The notes: generated by a model not told the origin, from the letters alone. Numbered from the stretch's first letter, positions 9,424-17,797 are shown. The stretch is DNA of 18,575 bases from Paramacrobiotus metropolitanus (GCF_019649055.1 NW_026570690.1:1-18575), one strand, 5' to 3'. Made by a program: numbers and translations.

Positions 9424-9448
9424 ACCATGTCGGCCTAACACGCATGGT
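9424..9448 (+). repeat. 25-bp repeat, left copy (second copy 11010-11034)
   Basis: The sequence begins ACCATGTCGGCC, continues TAACACG and ends CATGGT. It is identical to 11010-11034, in the same orientation, 1586 bases away. ACCATG and CATGGT at its ends are themselves inverted. Confidence 0.9.
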
Positions 9449-11009
9449 AACCATGTTGCCCCGACATGTTATCTAATGCGTTTATAAAAACTGACAGAAA
9501 AATCGCACAGAATATGTCAATAGCTCAAACGATAGATCTCAACGAGTACTTTGTGATAGATGCAATGTGATGGTCATCGAGATGACCAGTGGTCAAGGAA
9601 AATTTTAGAGCGAAAAAGCACTGATTTGAGCCATTACATAAGTGCTACATGTGTATTTCGCAATAGTTGGTCACTTCTGTTTATGTTTTGGACAACTGGT
9701 CATCGGCTTTAATGTAAATGACGTGTACGTACTGTACATAGTCCGAGTGACGTATACAGTGGAAGTAATGCTATATCTGGTCGTGCAACTTAATGGAATA
9801 CCGTAAAAAAAAGGAGGAGGCATGTGTGCGATGATCATCATCGTTATTTGACCGGTGGCCAACTTCTTCAAAGTGTATTAGAAGTGAGTGAAGTGACCAA
9901 TTACTGAGATATACGAAAGTATCGAGCAGCAAGGTCAGCAAAGTTTTGCTAAAAAAATCTGTCACTTACGTTTATTCAAAACTACAAATTTAGGTATTCA
10001 GAAAGGAAGACACGACTACTAAGCCATTTCTCCTATCCGTAATACTCTCCGCTTTGTGCCGACTGATTTCTAAAGGCTACGACGCACGAGCACTCTTGCA
10101 CCGGAAGCTCCAAATTATGTGTTTTATCACTGTGAAGCAAGGGCAAAAGCTCAACTGGCAGTGTATTAACGCGAGATGAATAACATTTACAAAATTTCTC
10201 TCTCATTATTGTAGCTTAATTCAGTTGACATTAGCAAAGAATACACGAAATCTGCCACAACAGAGTAGCCGGTGCAGTACATTCTGTCTGTACATGGCAA
10301 TAGTGACGTTTCACACACAAGCGAAGCACTGTACAGCTGTTCGCGCAACTGGTCGAGCCCGACGTTGAGTCATTTTTGCAGTCCATTGTAGGTATTACGG
10401 GTCACACCTATTTTATAATTACTGAAAGCAGTCATTACGCAATTGTTTTGGACTTTATTTAAGCTGATGTTAATGGCGTTCAGTCAAAAATACATTTTTT
10501 TCAAATTTCCGGTCAGTGCTGACCAGTGGTCACTTTGCTGACCACTATTCGCACGTCAGTTAATACAGCTTTTTAAGGGCTTTATTTTGATTTTATGTTG
10601 TATTGTGTATGATTTTTCTGCCAATTGTTATGAATTTATAAAGAATATCGATTATTTAATACCTTGCCCAACCGTGTCATGACCGACATGGTATTTTCAA
10701 CTGACCAGCACTGACCAGTGAACGATTTTTTTCTTTACGTTTCCTCATTCTTTTATAAAGCTAAGCATTTACTTCCCCTGTGATTTTTGTGGGAATTATC
10801 GGATGTTTGGCTGGCGGTATAGACAAGCAGGAACTCCGGGAGCCCCGTTTGGTCAATTTTGACCATCTTTGGTCACCCTCTGGGCCCTCCGGACACGGTA
10901 AAGCTATCGGTTATATATTTTAAATTGTCGCCTAACATTTCTTCTTTGAAATAAAACAATTAAAACCAATTTACGACCATAACAGCGGATTATAGAAAAT
11001 AAGTCCTCC

Positions 11010-11034
11010 ACCATGTCGGCCTAACACGCATGGT
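11010..11034 (+). repeat. 25-bp repeat, right copy (first copy 9424-9448)
   Basis: Exact direct copy of 9424-9448, lying 10 bases inside the right end of the candidate TTAA-flanked element. The left copy is 130 bases inside the left end, so these are internal motifs rather than simple terminal repeats. Confidence 0.9.
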
Positions 11035-11104
11035 GTGGAACGGGTTAAGAAAGCTAAAGCGCACAGTAGTAACGTTACTGATAGCTTTAGAGATCGTTGT
11101 CTTG

Positions 11105-11217
11105 GGATTTCAGAGTGAATCCAGGAGGATGCACAAACAATAAATTAAAGCCACCGTCCGTGTCCTGCCACTGTGCGTTGAGTGCACAAGGCAGCGGTAT
11201 GCACTCATTGATATTTA
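11105..11217 (-). pseudogene. Decayed calcium-binding EGF-like exon
   Basis: The minus strand reads VNINECIPLPCALNAQ-W-QDTDGGFN, then a damaged segment, then PPGFTL. NINEC is the calcium-binding start, and the DTDGGFN spacing is canonical. The third cysteine is replaced by Trp (TGG), and the C-x-C pair after GGFN is lost through changes that also alter the frame. The acceptor AG expected just before AAT ATC AAT GAG is absent (TAA instead). The exon is therefore not functional. It is next to the remnant at 11292-11403, as consecutive EGF exons would be. Confidence 0.65.
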
Positions 11218-11291
11218 CACATGTGTATATAAAAAAAGACCACAATTGGAACGGTAAGCAGATCTCGAAACTGCAATAACGATAAACTTAC

Positions 11292-11403
11292 TGACCCGCA
11301 TGTTCCGCCCGCAAACTCGTAGCCGGCATCACATGGACATGTGTAGCTTCGTGATACCGAATAAGGATATTGCGTTTTTCACACAGTCGTCTTGCTTGAT
11401 CAC
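11292..11403 (-). pseudogene. Decayed EGF-like exon with good splice donor
   Basis: The minus strand reads KQDDCVKNA, then after a frame change SRSYTCPCDAGYEFAGGTCGS, followed directly by GTAAGT at 11291-11286. The second half is a textbook EGF end (Y-T-C-x-C-D-x-G-Y...G-x-C). The first half supplies D-D-C. The frame break near 11350-11370 and the missing middle cysteine make it a pseudo-exon. It starts about 16 bases from the plus-strand EGF exon at 11420, so the two point away from each other. Confidence 0.65.
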
Positions 11404-11419
11404 TTCATGGAAAATGCAG

Positions 11420-11527
11420 GAATTGACCAGTGCGCAATAAAACCATGCAGTCGTGGAGAATGCAAAGATTTCCCGCGTCGATACGAATGCATTTGCCCAG
11501 TTCGGTATCGATATGACACTTGTACTG
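11420..11527 (+). CDS. EGF-like domain exon, apparently intact
   Basis: Acceptor AAAATGCAG precedes the exon, and the donor ACT G|GTGACA follows. It is 108 bases long, phase 1 at both ends, so it is symmetrical as EGF exons usually are. It reads GIDQC, AIKPC, SRGEC, then KDFPRRYEC, IC and PVRYRYDTC, giving six cysteines spaced x4-x4-x8-x1-x8, a complete EGF fold with disulfides 1-3, 2-4, 5-6 expected. The I-D-Q-C start keeps part of the calcium-binding signature. EGF repeats of this kind occur in secreted or membrane extracellular-matrix and signalling proteins. No signal peptide or partner domain is visible, so the parent gene is unknown. The nearby plus-strand EGF exons carry lesions, so this may be the best-preserved exon of a dying gene rather than part of a live one. 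Confidence 0.65.
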
Positions 11528-11730
11528 GTGACAAAGACCATAGAAAACTTCACTATATCAAGGCAAGGATAGTTATACATAACTTCATAATTACGAGTAT
11601 TATCATTTTCAAAGAGATTACGAGTGTCAAATCCATGCCGAAGTATGGGAACGTGCCAGATCGAACAGAGACGGTTCTTACGTGTGCTAAGGTTACAGTA
11701 TACGAACTTCATCGACTGACTTGCCATATA

Positions 11731-12210
11731 CCGTAATTATCGAATTTGTGGCTCCCCCCGAAATAAGAGCCCCCCCTGTAATAAGCCCCCCTCCCCGACC
11801 CTGTTTGAAAAATAAGGCCACCCCCCGAAATTACGCCCCAGGGGGCCGTTATTAAATGTCAAGCGCTGCAAAATGATAGGTGTACCGCAAATGCTTTATA
11901 AAATTGTGAACAAACATTAAACGGACATCAACATAATGCGGTATTTGTAGGCAAAAAAGTGTATAGGGACCTTAGTATATGGTCGAAAATGATGCCGGGA
12001 AGGTTGCGCTGTTGCGTATACCGATAATTACTGCGGTCAATTTCACTAGAACAGGATGTGCAGTTGTTTGAAATATAATGCCCCTCCCAAAATATACCGT
12101 TCGAAAAATAATGCCACCCCCGAAATTGCGCCCCTCCCGAAATAAGCCCCCCTCCGCCATAGCTCTTCGGAACTATTTGTACCCCAGGGCCACAAATTCG
12201 ATAATTACGG
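11731..12210. mobile_element. TA-flanked inverted-repeat element with C-rich modules
   Basis: A 22-bp perfect terminal inverted repeat, starting CCGTAATTATCGAATTTG and ending in TGGC, lies at 11731-11752 and 12189-12210. TA lies immediately outside on each side (11729-11730, 12211-12212), the target used by Tc1/mariner-type elements. Inside, both flanks contain repeated modules of CGAAATAAGCCCCCC type, always C-rich on the plus strand. There is no coding capacity. It is inserted between plus-strand EGF exons. Confidence 0.75.
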
Positions 12211-12321
12211 TATGTAGGCATTTGGCATTTGCATTTTGCAAAATATGCATTTTGAATAAGGCGTTGTTTATTAACAGTTTTACAGTGTCTTGTAATTGTC
12301 CGATGTACATGAATGTAGCAG

Positions 12322-12500
12322 TCGCAATCTCCGGATTGTGGTCAGAGGCAGTGTGACAACACCATCGCTGCATCCGTCTGCAGATGCGCTTCCACTTCCG
12401 CAACGCCAGAGGACCGACAGGATCATGTGTGGCCCCGTGTGAGCATACACAGGAATGCAGGGACAATCCGAATCCATATGCACCTGAAACCTGTGTCGAA
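12322..12500 (+). pseudogene. EGF-like exon with a one-base deletion
   Basis: After a GAATGTAGCAG acceptor the frame reads SQSPDCGQRQC, DNTIAASVCRCAS. It then shifts near 12388-12395 and reads FRNARGPTGSCVAPCEHTQEC, RDNPNPYAPETCVE before GTAAGC at 12501. This covers the end of one EGF domain and the start of the next. The exon is 179 bases while both its phase-0 boundaries require a multiple of three, which fits a single lost base. The protein would be an EGF-repeat extracellular protein. The shift indicates a pseudogene unless it is an assembly error. Confidence 0.65.
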
Positions 12501-12568
12501 GTAAGCATTTATTTCCTCCTGTGCTGCAGTTGCAGGTCAGGTTAGTGAAATCTTCCGTGTTTTTGCAG
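12501..12568 (+). other. Short intron between EGF exons, 68 bp, phase 0
   Basis: GTAAGC at 12501 and TTTTTGCAG ending at 12568 bound the intron. Joining the exons across it makes one continuous EGF domain (ETCVE then TSGGYPC), which supports both sites. Confidence 0.65.
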
Positions 12569-12693
12569 ACGAGCGGTGGATATCCGTGCAGATCTCCACC
12601 CGGTTTCTCGTTCCTAAACGGAGCCTGCAAACAAATCAATTACTGTGCTAGTGAAGACAAGTGCAAACCCGGAACATGATACGTGCGGTCAGG
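12569..12693 (+). pseudogene. EGF-like exon with an in-frame TGA at a cysteine position
   Basis: The exon continues phase 0 as TSGGYPCRSPPGFSFLNGAC, closing one EGF domain, then KQINYCASEDKCKPGT, opening the next. The next codon is TGA (12677-12679), where the third cysteine is expected (TGC or TGT to TGA), followed by YVRSG. The original exon probably ended at CAG|GTATGC. That donor now lies beyond an inserted 74-bp palindrome, the right-hand TSD copy supplying GGTCAG|G. So the exon carries both a nonsense change and an insertion near its end. I see no reason to invoke selenocysteine. Confidence 0.65.
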
Positions 12694-12767
12694 CAGTGCC
12701 GCTCTACAGTAGTATAGGCTTCTGGCGAAGCTTCGCCAGAAGCCTATACTACTGTAGAGCGGCACTG
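12694..12767. mobile_element. Perfect 74-bp palindrome flanked by a 7-bp direct repeat
   Basis: Arms of 37 bases (12694-12730 and 12731-12767) are exact reverse complements with no spacer, centred on AAGCTT. The outer ends read CAGTGCCGC...GCGGCACTG. GGTCAGG precedes the left end (12687-12693) and follows the right end (12768-12774), an exact 7-bp target duplication. This is the structure of a foldback micro-transposon with no internal sequence. CAGTG ends recall hAT elements, but those duplicate 8 bases. It is inserted at the 3' end of an EGF exon. Confidence 0.85.
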
Positions 12768-13019
12768 GGTCAGGTATGCAGCAGCGATACAAGACATCCT
12801 CGGAACATTTAATGAGATGCGAGATAACGAGGACGTTTTTTTAGCTTTTAGATTGGCTGATCGGGAATGATTAGTGCCCGATGTTGTTTTTCTTCTCAGC
12901 TCGGCTGTGATTTTGTTATTATTGAAATCTTACGCCAATAAAATCAGACATTTTGTTGAATCGTGCTGTTAATGGCGTGCAGCGCTTTAACGCAAGGATC
13001 GTATAAACATAATATACAG

Positions 13020-13100
13020 ACTGTACAACTGCCCACCGGGATATTGATCAACATCGGAGCCTCCCAACGACTGCATCGCAAGCTCTTGTTGCACTCTAAA
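13020..13100 (+). pseudogene. Possible EGF-like exon remnant
   Basis: After ATATACAG the plus strand reads LYNCPPGY, a TGA, then STSEPPNDCIASSC. The NCPPGY segment resembles cysteine 5 and the following turn of an EGF domain, with Tyr where cysteine 4 would be. PNDCIASSC could start the next domain. It is short and stop-containing, supported by following other plus-strand EGF exons. Confidence 0.35.
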
Positions 13101-13235
13101 CAAAAATTATTTTAACCAGAAACCACCGAGTGCGAAGTTCGGTGCTTGTTGGTTATTATTGTGCGTCAGTTATAATTATACACCAGTTACCGGTAAAGTA
13201 CTTTGTAATACTTACAACATTCGCATTAATAATAC

Positions 13236-13332
13236 GCATTGCACTACACAGTTCAGTGCACATTGCATTGCACAATAATAATAATACACTGCATTGCACT
13301 AATAATAATTGCATTGCACTGCGTTTGCACTA
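13236..13332. repeat. Cryptically simple GCATTGCACT / AATAATAAT sequence
   Basis: GCATTGCACT or close variants recur about five times, interspersed with runs of AAT or AATAAT. Unit spacing is irregular. Low-complexity sequence drives the small open frames here. Confidence 0.8.
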
Positions 13333-13339
13333 CTGATAA

Positions 13340-14080
13340 TATTCGTATCCCGCTATCGTCACTAGTTATTATGGGCTTCGGTATTTACTTCTACTCAGCA
13401 GGGAAACATCCTCGACTTCCTTCTCAGAAACACTCGGTGTTTGTCCAGGACAAAAGATTAGCAAACCGTAGAATAAGCGAACCGCGGAGGCGAAACCGCA
13501 GCTGTTTCTGTGCAGCAAGGCAGGTACCGAGGCGCTTTTTCCCATGGTCAATTACATGGGAACGCCTTCTCGTGACCTTAGTCTAACCCGGCAAAATTGT
13601 AAGCCGGCTGTTAGAGAAAAATTTGGCGTCTGCTGCTTGGCACATGCATGCCGGTTTATCGAGTGTAAGTTTCGGTTTCAGCTGCGTTTGAACTTGGAAT
13701 ACACTGCATGCATTCCATTCGATTATCGATACTTGTATAAGTTTTCTCGGTGAAATATGCTCTCACTATTCTGTAGATACTCGTAGACTCGTAGGTGACA
13801 GGAGCGCAGCAAATGTCCTCTAATTCAGCAAAAATGCAGAAGTGGATGTCGGTTTATTACGCTTATACATGTAAATAACGATAAGAGAACTCCAGAAATT
13901 ACTTATACAACTGGAAGGTGTACTTCGTACTACTCTATATTGCTACGCAGACAGTGTGCAAATTAATATCAATATTTGATGGTAAATGATTATTAATTGA
14001 ATTTTTAATAGTAGATAATTATTATTAATTACGAGACAGGAGTCATAATTATCATTCATAGCTGCTGCGCTCCGGCTGCC
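13340..14080. other. No recognisable feature
   Basis: A somewhat GC-richer piece at 13380-13700 gives overlapping open frames on both strands (13239-13586, 13544-13753, minus 13369-13551), none with a recognisable domain. A cysteine-rich segment at about 13590-13665, followed by a GTAAGT-like site, might be an exon of unknown type but is not supported further. The rest is AT-rich. Confidence 0.3.
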
Positions 14081-14091
14081 ACTACTTTGTA

Positions 14092-14258
14092 CAAGCCCGT
14101 CCGGATGAGGAGCACGTAAAGGTACAGCTTGCGCATATTAAGCGCGATGTTAGCGCTTAGCACGATGGCCACTACACTACGTTTGCCACAATGCCTAAAT
14201 GTACTAACGTTTACATTTTTCGCTGTTCTCTATCGTGCTCATCATCCGGACGGGCTTG
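14092..14258. mobile_element. 167-bp TA-flanked inverted-repeat element
   Basis: Termini of 25 bases (14092-14116 and 14234-14258) match as inverted repeats at 24 positions, starting CAAGCCCGTCCGGATGA. TA lies directly outside on both sides (14090-14091, 14259-14260). The interior contains a hairpin TAAGCGC/GCGCTTA (14139-14159). It has no coding capacity, and is a MITE of Tc1/mariner-type by its target. Confidence 0.75.
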
Positions 14259-14438
14259 TACACGGATTTACGTTTTCTTGGTAGTAAGACGACCGAAGCA
14301 GCTGTTGCAGACGTGAAAAAACAATAAAGCACGAAAAACCTGCATGCACAGCTTACGCCAAAAACAAGCAAATAAAGCACCAGACTGAATACCAGAGATC
14401 TTAGCTTTGACGCAAACTACAAGTAAATACAGAAATTC

Positions 14439-14987
14439 ACTGAAATTACATAACGATATTTATGAGACACAAATATAAATATGCAAACGAAGATAAGTAC
14501 TTTTTTTCACGTCACAGCCTAAGTTGAGTCATAATGAGGCTTCCAATAAACAGCAGCTTATCTTGCAAGACTAAGCTGTTAATTTTGGGAGCCCCTTTGC
14601 GTACCGCCATCATTTAAATTATACAACGACAAAAAATTCATCAAACTGGTTAATCAATACTATTATTAAGAGTAAATTATTATGGCATACAGAAATGTTA
14701 GGAAAACTTCAAAACAAAAGTAAAAAAGATAAATTATAGAAGAGCACGCGATGCGCTTATGCTGTAGTACGAGAAATAAGCCACTTATTTGGGTTGCCAT
14801 TTCAAAAAAACTACTCCGGAGTAGTTTCTTTATTTTGCTTATCCTGAGCGGGATATGCAAGTTCTGCATATCTGCGTCACGCATTATGGACCAACTGCCG
14901 TAAAGGGGAGGTCGCTGTGACGTGAAGAAAAGTGCTTTTCTTGGCTTGCATATTTATATTTGTGTCCCATAATTATGTAATTTCAGT
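14439..14987. mobile_element. Long diverged inverted repeat, arms about 75-80 bp
   Basis: The left arm 14439-14518 and right arm 14914-14987 are inverted copies with scattered substitutions and a few indels. Shared words include GCTGTGACGTGAA, TGCATATTTATATTTGTGTC and TATGTAATTTCAGT. The roughly 395-base centre is AT-rich and holds a 20-bp perfect palindrome (14808-14827, core ACTACTCCGGAGTAGT). It is a probable old non-autonomous element; target duplication was not identified. The minus-strand open frame 14666-14884 spans this palindrome and looks like chance. Confidence 0.6.
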
Positions 14988-15060
14988 TGCAAATAACACT
15001 GAAGTTACATAATATTACATGTTATGAATTTCAGTGTTTGCATGTTATATGCAAATAACT
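14988..15060. repeat. Hairpin bounded by 10-bp direct repeats
   Basis: TGCAAATAAC occurs at 14988-14997 and 15050-15059. Between them CACTGAAG...TTTCAGTG can fold as an imperfect hairpin. CACTGAA also matches the outer end of the long inverted repeat beside it, so this may be an extra fragment of that element. Confidence 0.5.
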
Positions 15061-16355
15061 TTCACATCGATTATGTTCATCTGGAAATAAATCAATCACT
15101 AAAGCCAAAGGAGGTGAAAACATAAAAAATATGAAAAGGTATAAAAATATACGGTATGATAGAAAAAACTGTAAACGGCCAAAACCGTTTTCCCCTTCTC
15201 ACCGAAAAAGGTAACCTTTACATTCGAACAACCTGCCGTGGACAGCCTGACGCCGCCAGACACCTCCTCGCTGCTCTCACATGCAGCTTGTCGCCACTCG
15301 CCAGACGTGTTCAATCGACGGGCCGTTACGCCATGCGACACATGTATCGTTGTATAATTATTCACGTTCTATCGTTTTCGAAATATCGTTTGAAGCACTG
15401 GTGCGTGGACCTGCCACTAACGGCCATCGATCATCTTGATAACAACCATTCTCATGACACCGAAGAAAGTTAAACTAATCGGGTACGTTCACCGACTTTG
15501 AAGCGTGTAGCCGGAAAAAAAACTACTTGGAGGAGACTCATCAAGTAGCCATTTGCAAAATTTTATTGTTGATGCGCATAAAGCCTAACGGTCAGCGTGC
15601 ACATAATATTATTATTTGTATATTCTGAATAATAAAATTAGTGATATTCATGAATGTAGTGTAGACGGTGTAGTATTCATGAATATACATGTACATGTGT
15701 AAGTACTCGAATCCCTTTCCTCGTGAAAAAAAAAGATCAATAGAACTTATAGAAGTTTGTGGAAAAGGGCGCCCTGTTAGTCTGGTACTCAGGTAATATC
15801 AAGGCGCTTGTGATGGAATGGGAGTAACTATTGTAGTGGCCGTCGTTCTAACATCAGGAAGATGCTGAGTATTCAGTTAAATCTTTACGCTCTCCAGTTG
15901 TCGACAAGCCTGACAGCTTGTCGTTGTACACCTGTCAATCGGCCGAAGCTAGCCCGAAGCATGTGCATAGTATTACGAATTACAACAAGTATGGTACCAT
16001 TGCTTATTAATGTGTTATCCATGAAAATTAATCACAGAGACTACGATATTTATTCAACTTCTGAAGTACATATATTGAAAAATAAATACGTTTATGATAT
16101 TTCTAAGTTTTAGATATTTGTTCAATAATATTATGAACGATAAATATGTATATTAGATATTAATATTTTACATGCACCGGACATGCCAATTTTATATAAA
16201 CAATGTGGCGTGACGAGCTGTGACAGAAATTTAACGAAACGTCGTAACCTATAAAATCAATGTGTAGTACCTTCAGTCTTCCCTGTACAAAATCAGTGCG
16301 TAGTCTTCACTTCACTGAACTTATGTGACCACAAGTTGTCGACAAAATTTAATTA
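15061..16355. other. No convincing gene
   Basis: The plus frame 15156-15473 and the minus frame 15099-15365 overlap in a GC-richer block at about 15225-15335. Neither has a recognisable domain, and I cannot decide whether either is real. ATTCATGAAT palindromes lie at 15646-15655 and 15675-15684. CGACAAGC-CTGACA-GCTTGTCG forms an 8-bp hairpin at 15902-15923. The remainder is AT-rich and empty as far as I can see. Confidence 0.3.
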
Positions 16356-16458
16356 CTGTGTTGTCGAGTCAACTTGGCACCTTTTCGTACAGTGAGTTAT
16401 ACACTAAGCGGATACGACTCACTGTAAAAAAAGGTGCCAAGTTGACTCGACAACACAG
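16356..16458. mobile_element. 103-bp TA-flanked hairpin element
   Basis: Perfect 30-bp arms start CTGTGTTGTCGAGTCAAC (16356-16385 and 16429-16458). After a 2-base mismatch they continue with another perfect 10 bp, TACAGTGAGT (16388-16397 and 16417-16426). The loop is only 19 bases. TA flanks both ends (16354-16355, 16459-16460). The near-complete fold and target suggest a very small MITE. Confidence 0.75.
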
Positions 16459-16964
16459 TACAAATTTACAACCGCTGAAGAAAAACATACTAATAGGGTA
16501 TATGCAGCGCTAGCGGAGTGGATGGACTGTCTGTCACCCGTAGCACGATAAACGGTGATAAATGATTTGTCGATGATGTTGTTTTTATGTTTTTATGACA
16601 TTGTCCGGTGTCCACCACACTGAAGGTTAAATAAATATAATTAACGTCATAAACAGTTTGATGGTGAAGATGACGAATTACTTGAAAATCATTAATTTGT
16701 GATATATGGATCTAATCCCCTGTAAACCGATGCAAGCCCAGCAATATCTTGAAAACGCACACATACTAAACTGCTGAAAAGTTACTAGGTAGGATCCGGA
16801 AAAGCTGAGAGCAAGGTCGCAAGAAAAAGCGCGAAAATTATACTAGAACATTCAGGCATTTCTAAAGTTTCGAAATTCGATGCTAGAACTGGACAACTCC
16901 GAAACTGTGTGTGACCTTGGGGAAAGTCGGCATCATGTTTAGTGAAGGAAATTGGCAAACAATA

Positions 16965-17380
16965 GCGAATTTTAGATTTCACAAACCAAGTTCCGTACAG
17001 TTCGATTTTCGTGTAGGCGTTGGCGTTACGGGTTGATTTACGTCCGTTCGCGACGTAAGGCGCCGTAAACCAACGTCGCTGGCTGACGCGTAAAAACTAT
17101 CTGCCTTACGCGGGTCTGTACAACGGCTCAGCCATATGGCTGAGCGATATGCCAGCGTATGCTGCCTGTGGATCTTTTTTGTGTGCTCTAACCGCCTCCC
17201 CGACAGCAGGTTGGTAACGCTCTCGGCACTCTCGATTCGATTTATTTTCAAGCTGTACGTCACAGCAAGTGTGCGTCCGTACAAGCATTTTAAACGATTT
17301 TCATTCTGCTAACGTACTGTTTAGGTGACGCAGTAGTTTCTAGTGCACGGAGCCTAAACCATGTGAAATCTAAAATTCCC
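16965..17380. mobile_element. 416-bp TA-flanked inverted-repeat element
   Basis: Ends G(C/G)GAATTTTAGATTTCACA at 16965-16983 and inverted at 17362-17380 match at 18 of 19 positions. TA is directly outside on both sides (16963-16964, 17381-17382). Subterminal TTCCGTAC / CTCCGTGC suggest longer diverged repeats. The interior has many CGTAA/TTACG words at about 17020-17115 and a perfect 20-bp palindrome, GCTCAGCCATATGGCTGAGC, at 17126-17145. There is no transposase frame. Confidence 0.65.
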
Positions 17381-17684
17381 TAATTACAGCAGCATACAGA
17401 TGTACTGGTGAGCTTTGCTCACTCGAATTTCTCCGTCAGCGTTTGTGGATTGAAATCCAAAGAGGCAACGTAGTTTCCATACTCGGAACCATGGATGGAG
17501 CCGAGAAATCTAAGGAAATATTTTTGTTGTAATTATTTCTGTTCTCTTTATATTCTGTATGAGTGAAACTGGCTTGCGCTAATAAAGAGAGACTCCTGCT
17601 AGCACAAACTACGCATGCTTCCGGTATTTAAATAGGTAAGCTAATACAACTGAAGGGACTGCTTCGCTGCGGATTTCAATAATA

Positions 17685-17797
17685 TAAGTATGTACGACTA
17701 TGTATGTACGACTATTATGTAAGTATGTACGACTATGTATGTACGACTATGTATTTCAATATAAGTATGTACGAATATAAATATGTACGACTATGAG
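17685..17797. repeat. Degenerate tandem repeat of TATGTACGACTATG
   Basis: Units containing GTATGTACGACTAT recur about six times with 14-25 base spacing. A larger period, in which ATAAGTATGTACGACTAT alternates with TATGTACGACTAT, is also visible. Repeat length polymorphism is likely. Confidence 0.85.

Larger units (their letters stand above)
9294..11044. mobile_element. Candidate TTAA-flanked element (piggyBac-like ends)
   Basis: TTAA at 9290-9293 is followed by CCCAGGAAAACC, and GGG at 11042-11044 is followed by TTAA at 11045-11048. piggyBac-type elements duplicate TTAA and start with CCC. The terminal repeats beyond CCC do not match well here, so this is only a candidate. The interval is distinct from its surroundings: it is filled with TGACCA/TGGTCA motifs and holds both copies of a 25-bp repeat close to its ends. 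It separates two groups of minus-strand EGF remnants. No transposase frame is visible. Confidence 0.4.

Noticed and set aside
10260-10385. Cysteine-rich minus-strand stretch as a piggyBac C-terminal zinc domain
   Set aside because: The spacing (C-x3-C-x5-C-x5-C) only loosely resembles that domain, and no other transposase part is present nearby.
12677-12679. TGA as a selenocysteine codon replacing cysteine in the EGF exon
   Set aside because: The neighbouring exon has a frameshift and the next remnant has further losses, so a nonsense mutation is the simpler reading. No SECIS-like element was identified.
15690-15720. tRNA-like B box (ACTCGAATCC)
   Set aside because: It departs from the B-box consensus, and no A box or cloverleaf could be found upstream.
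17685-17797. CRISPR-like array
   Set aside because: Units are short, irregular and adjoining without unique spacers. It is a simple tandem repeat in a eukaryotic genome.
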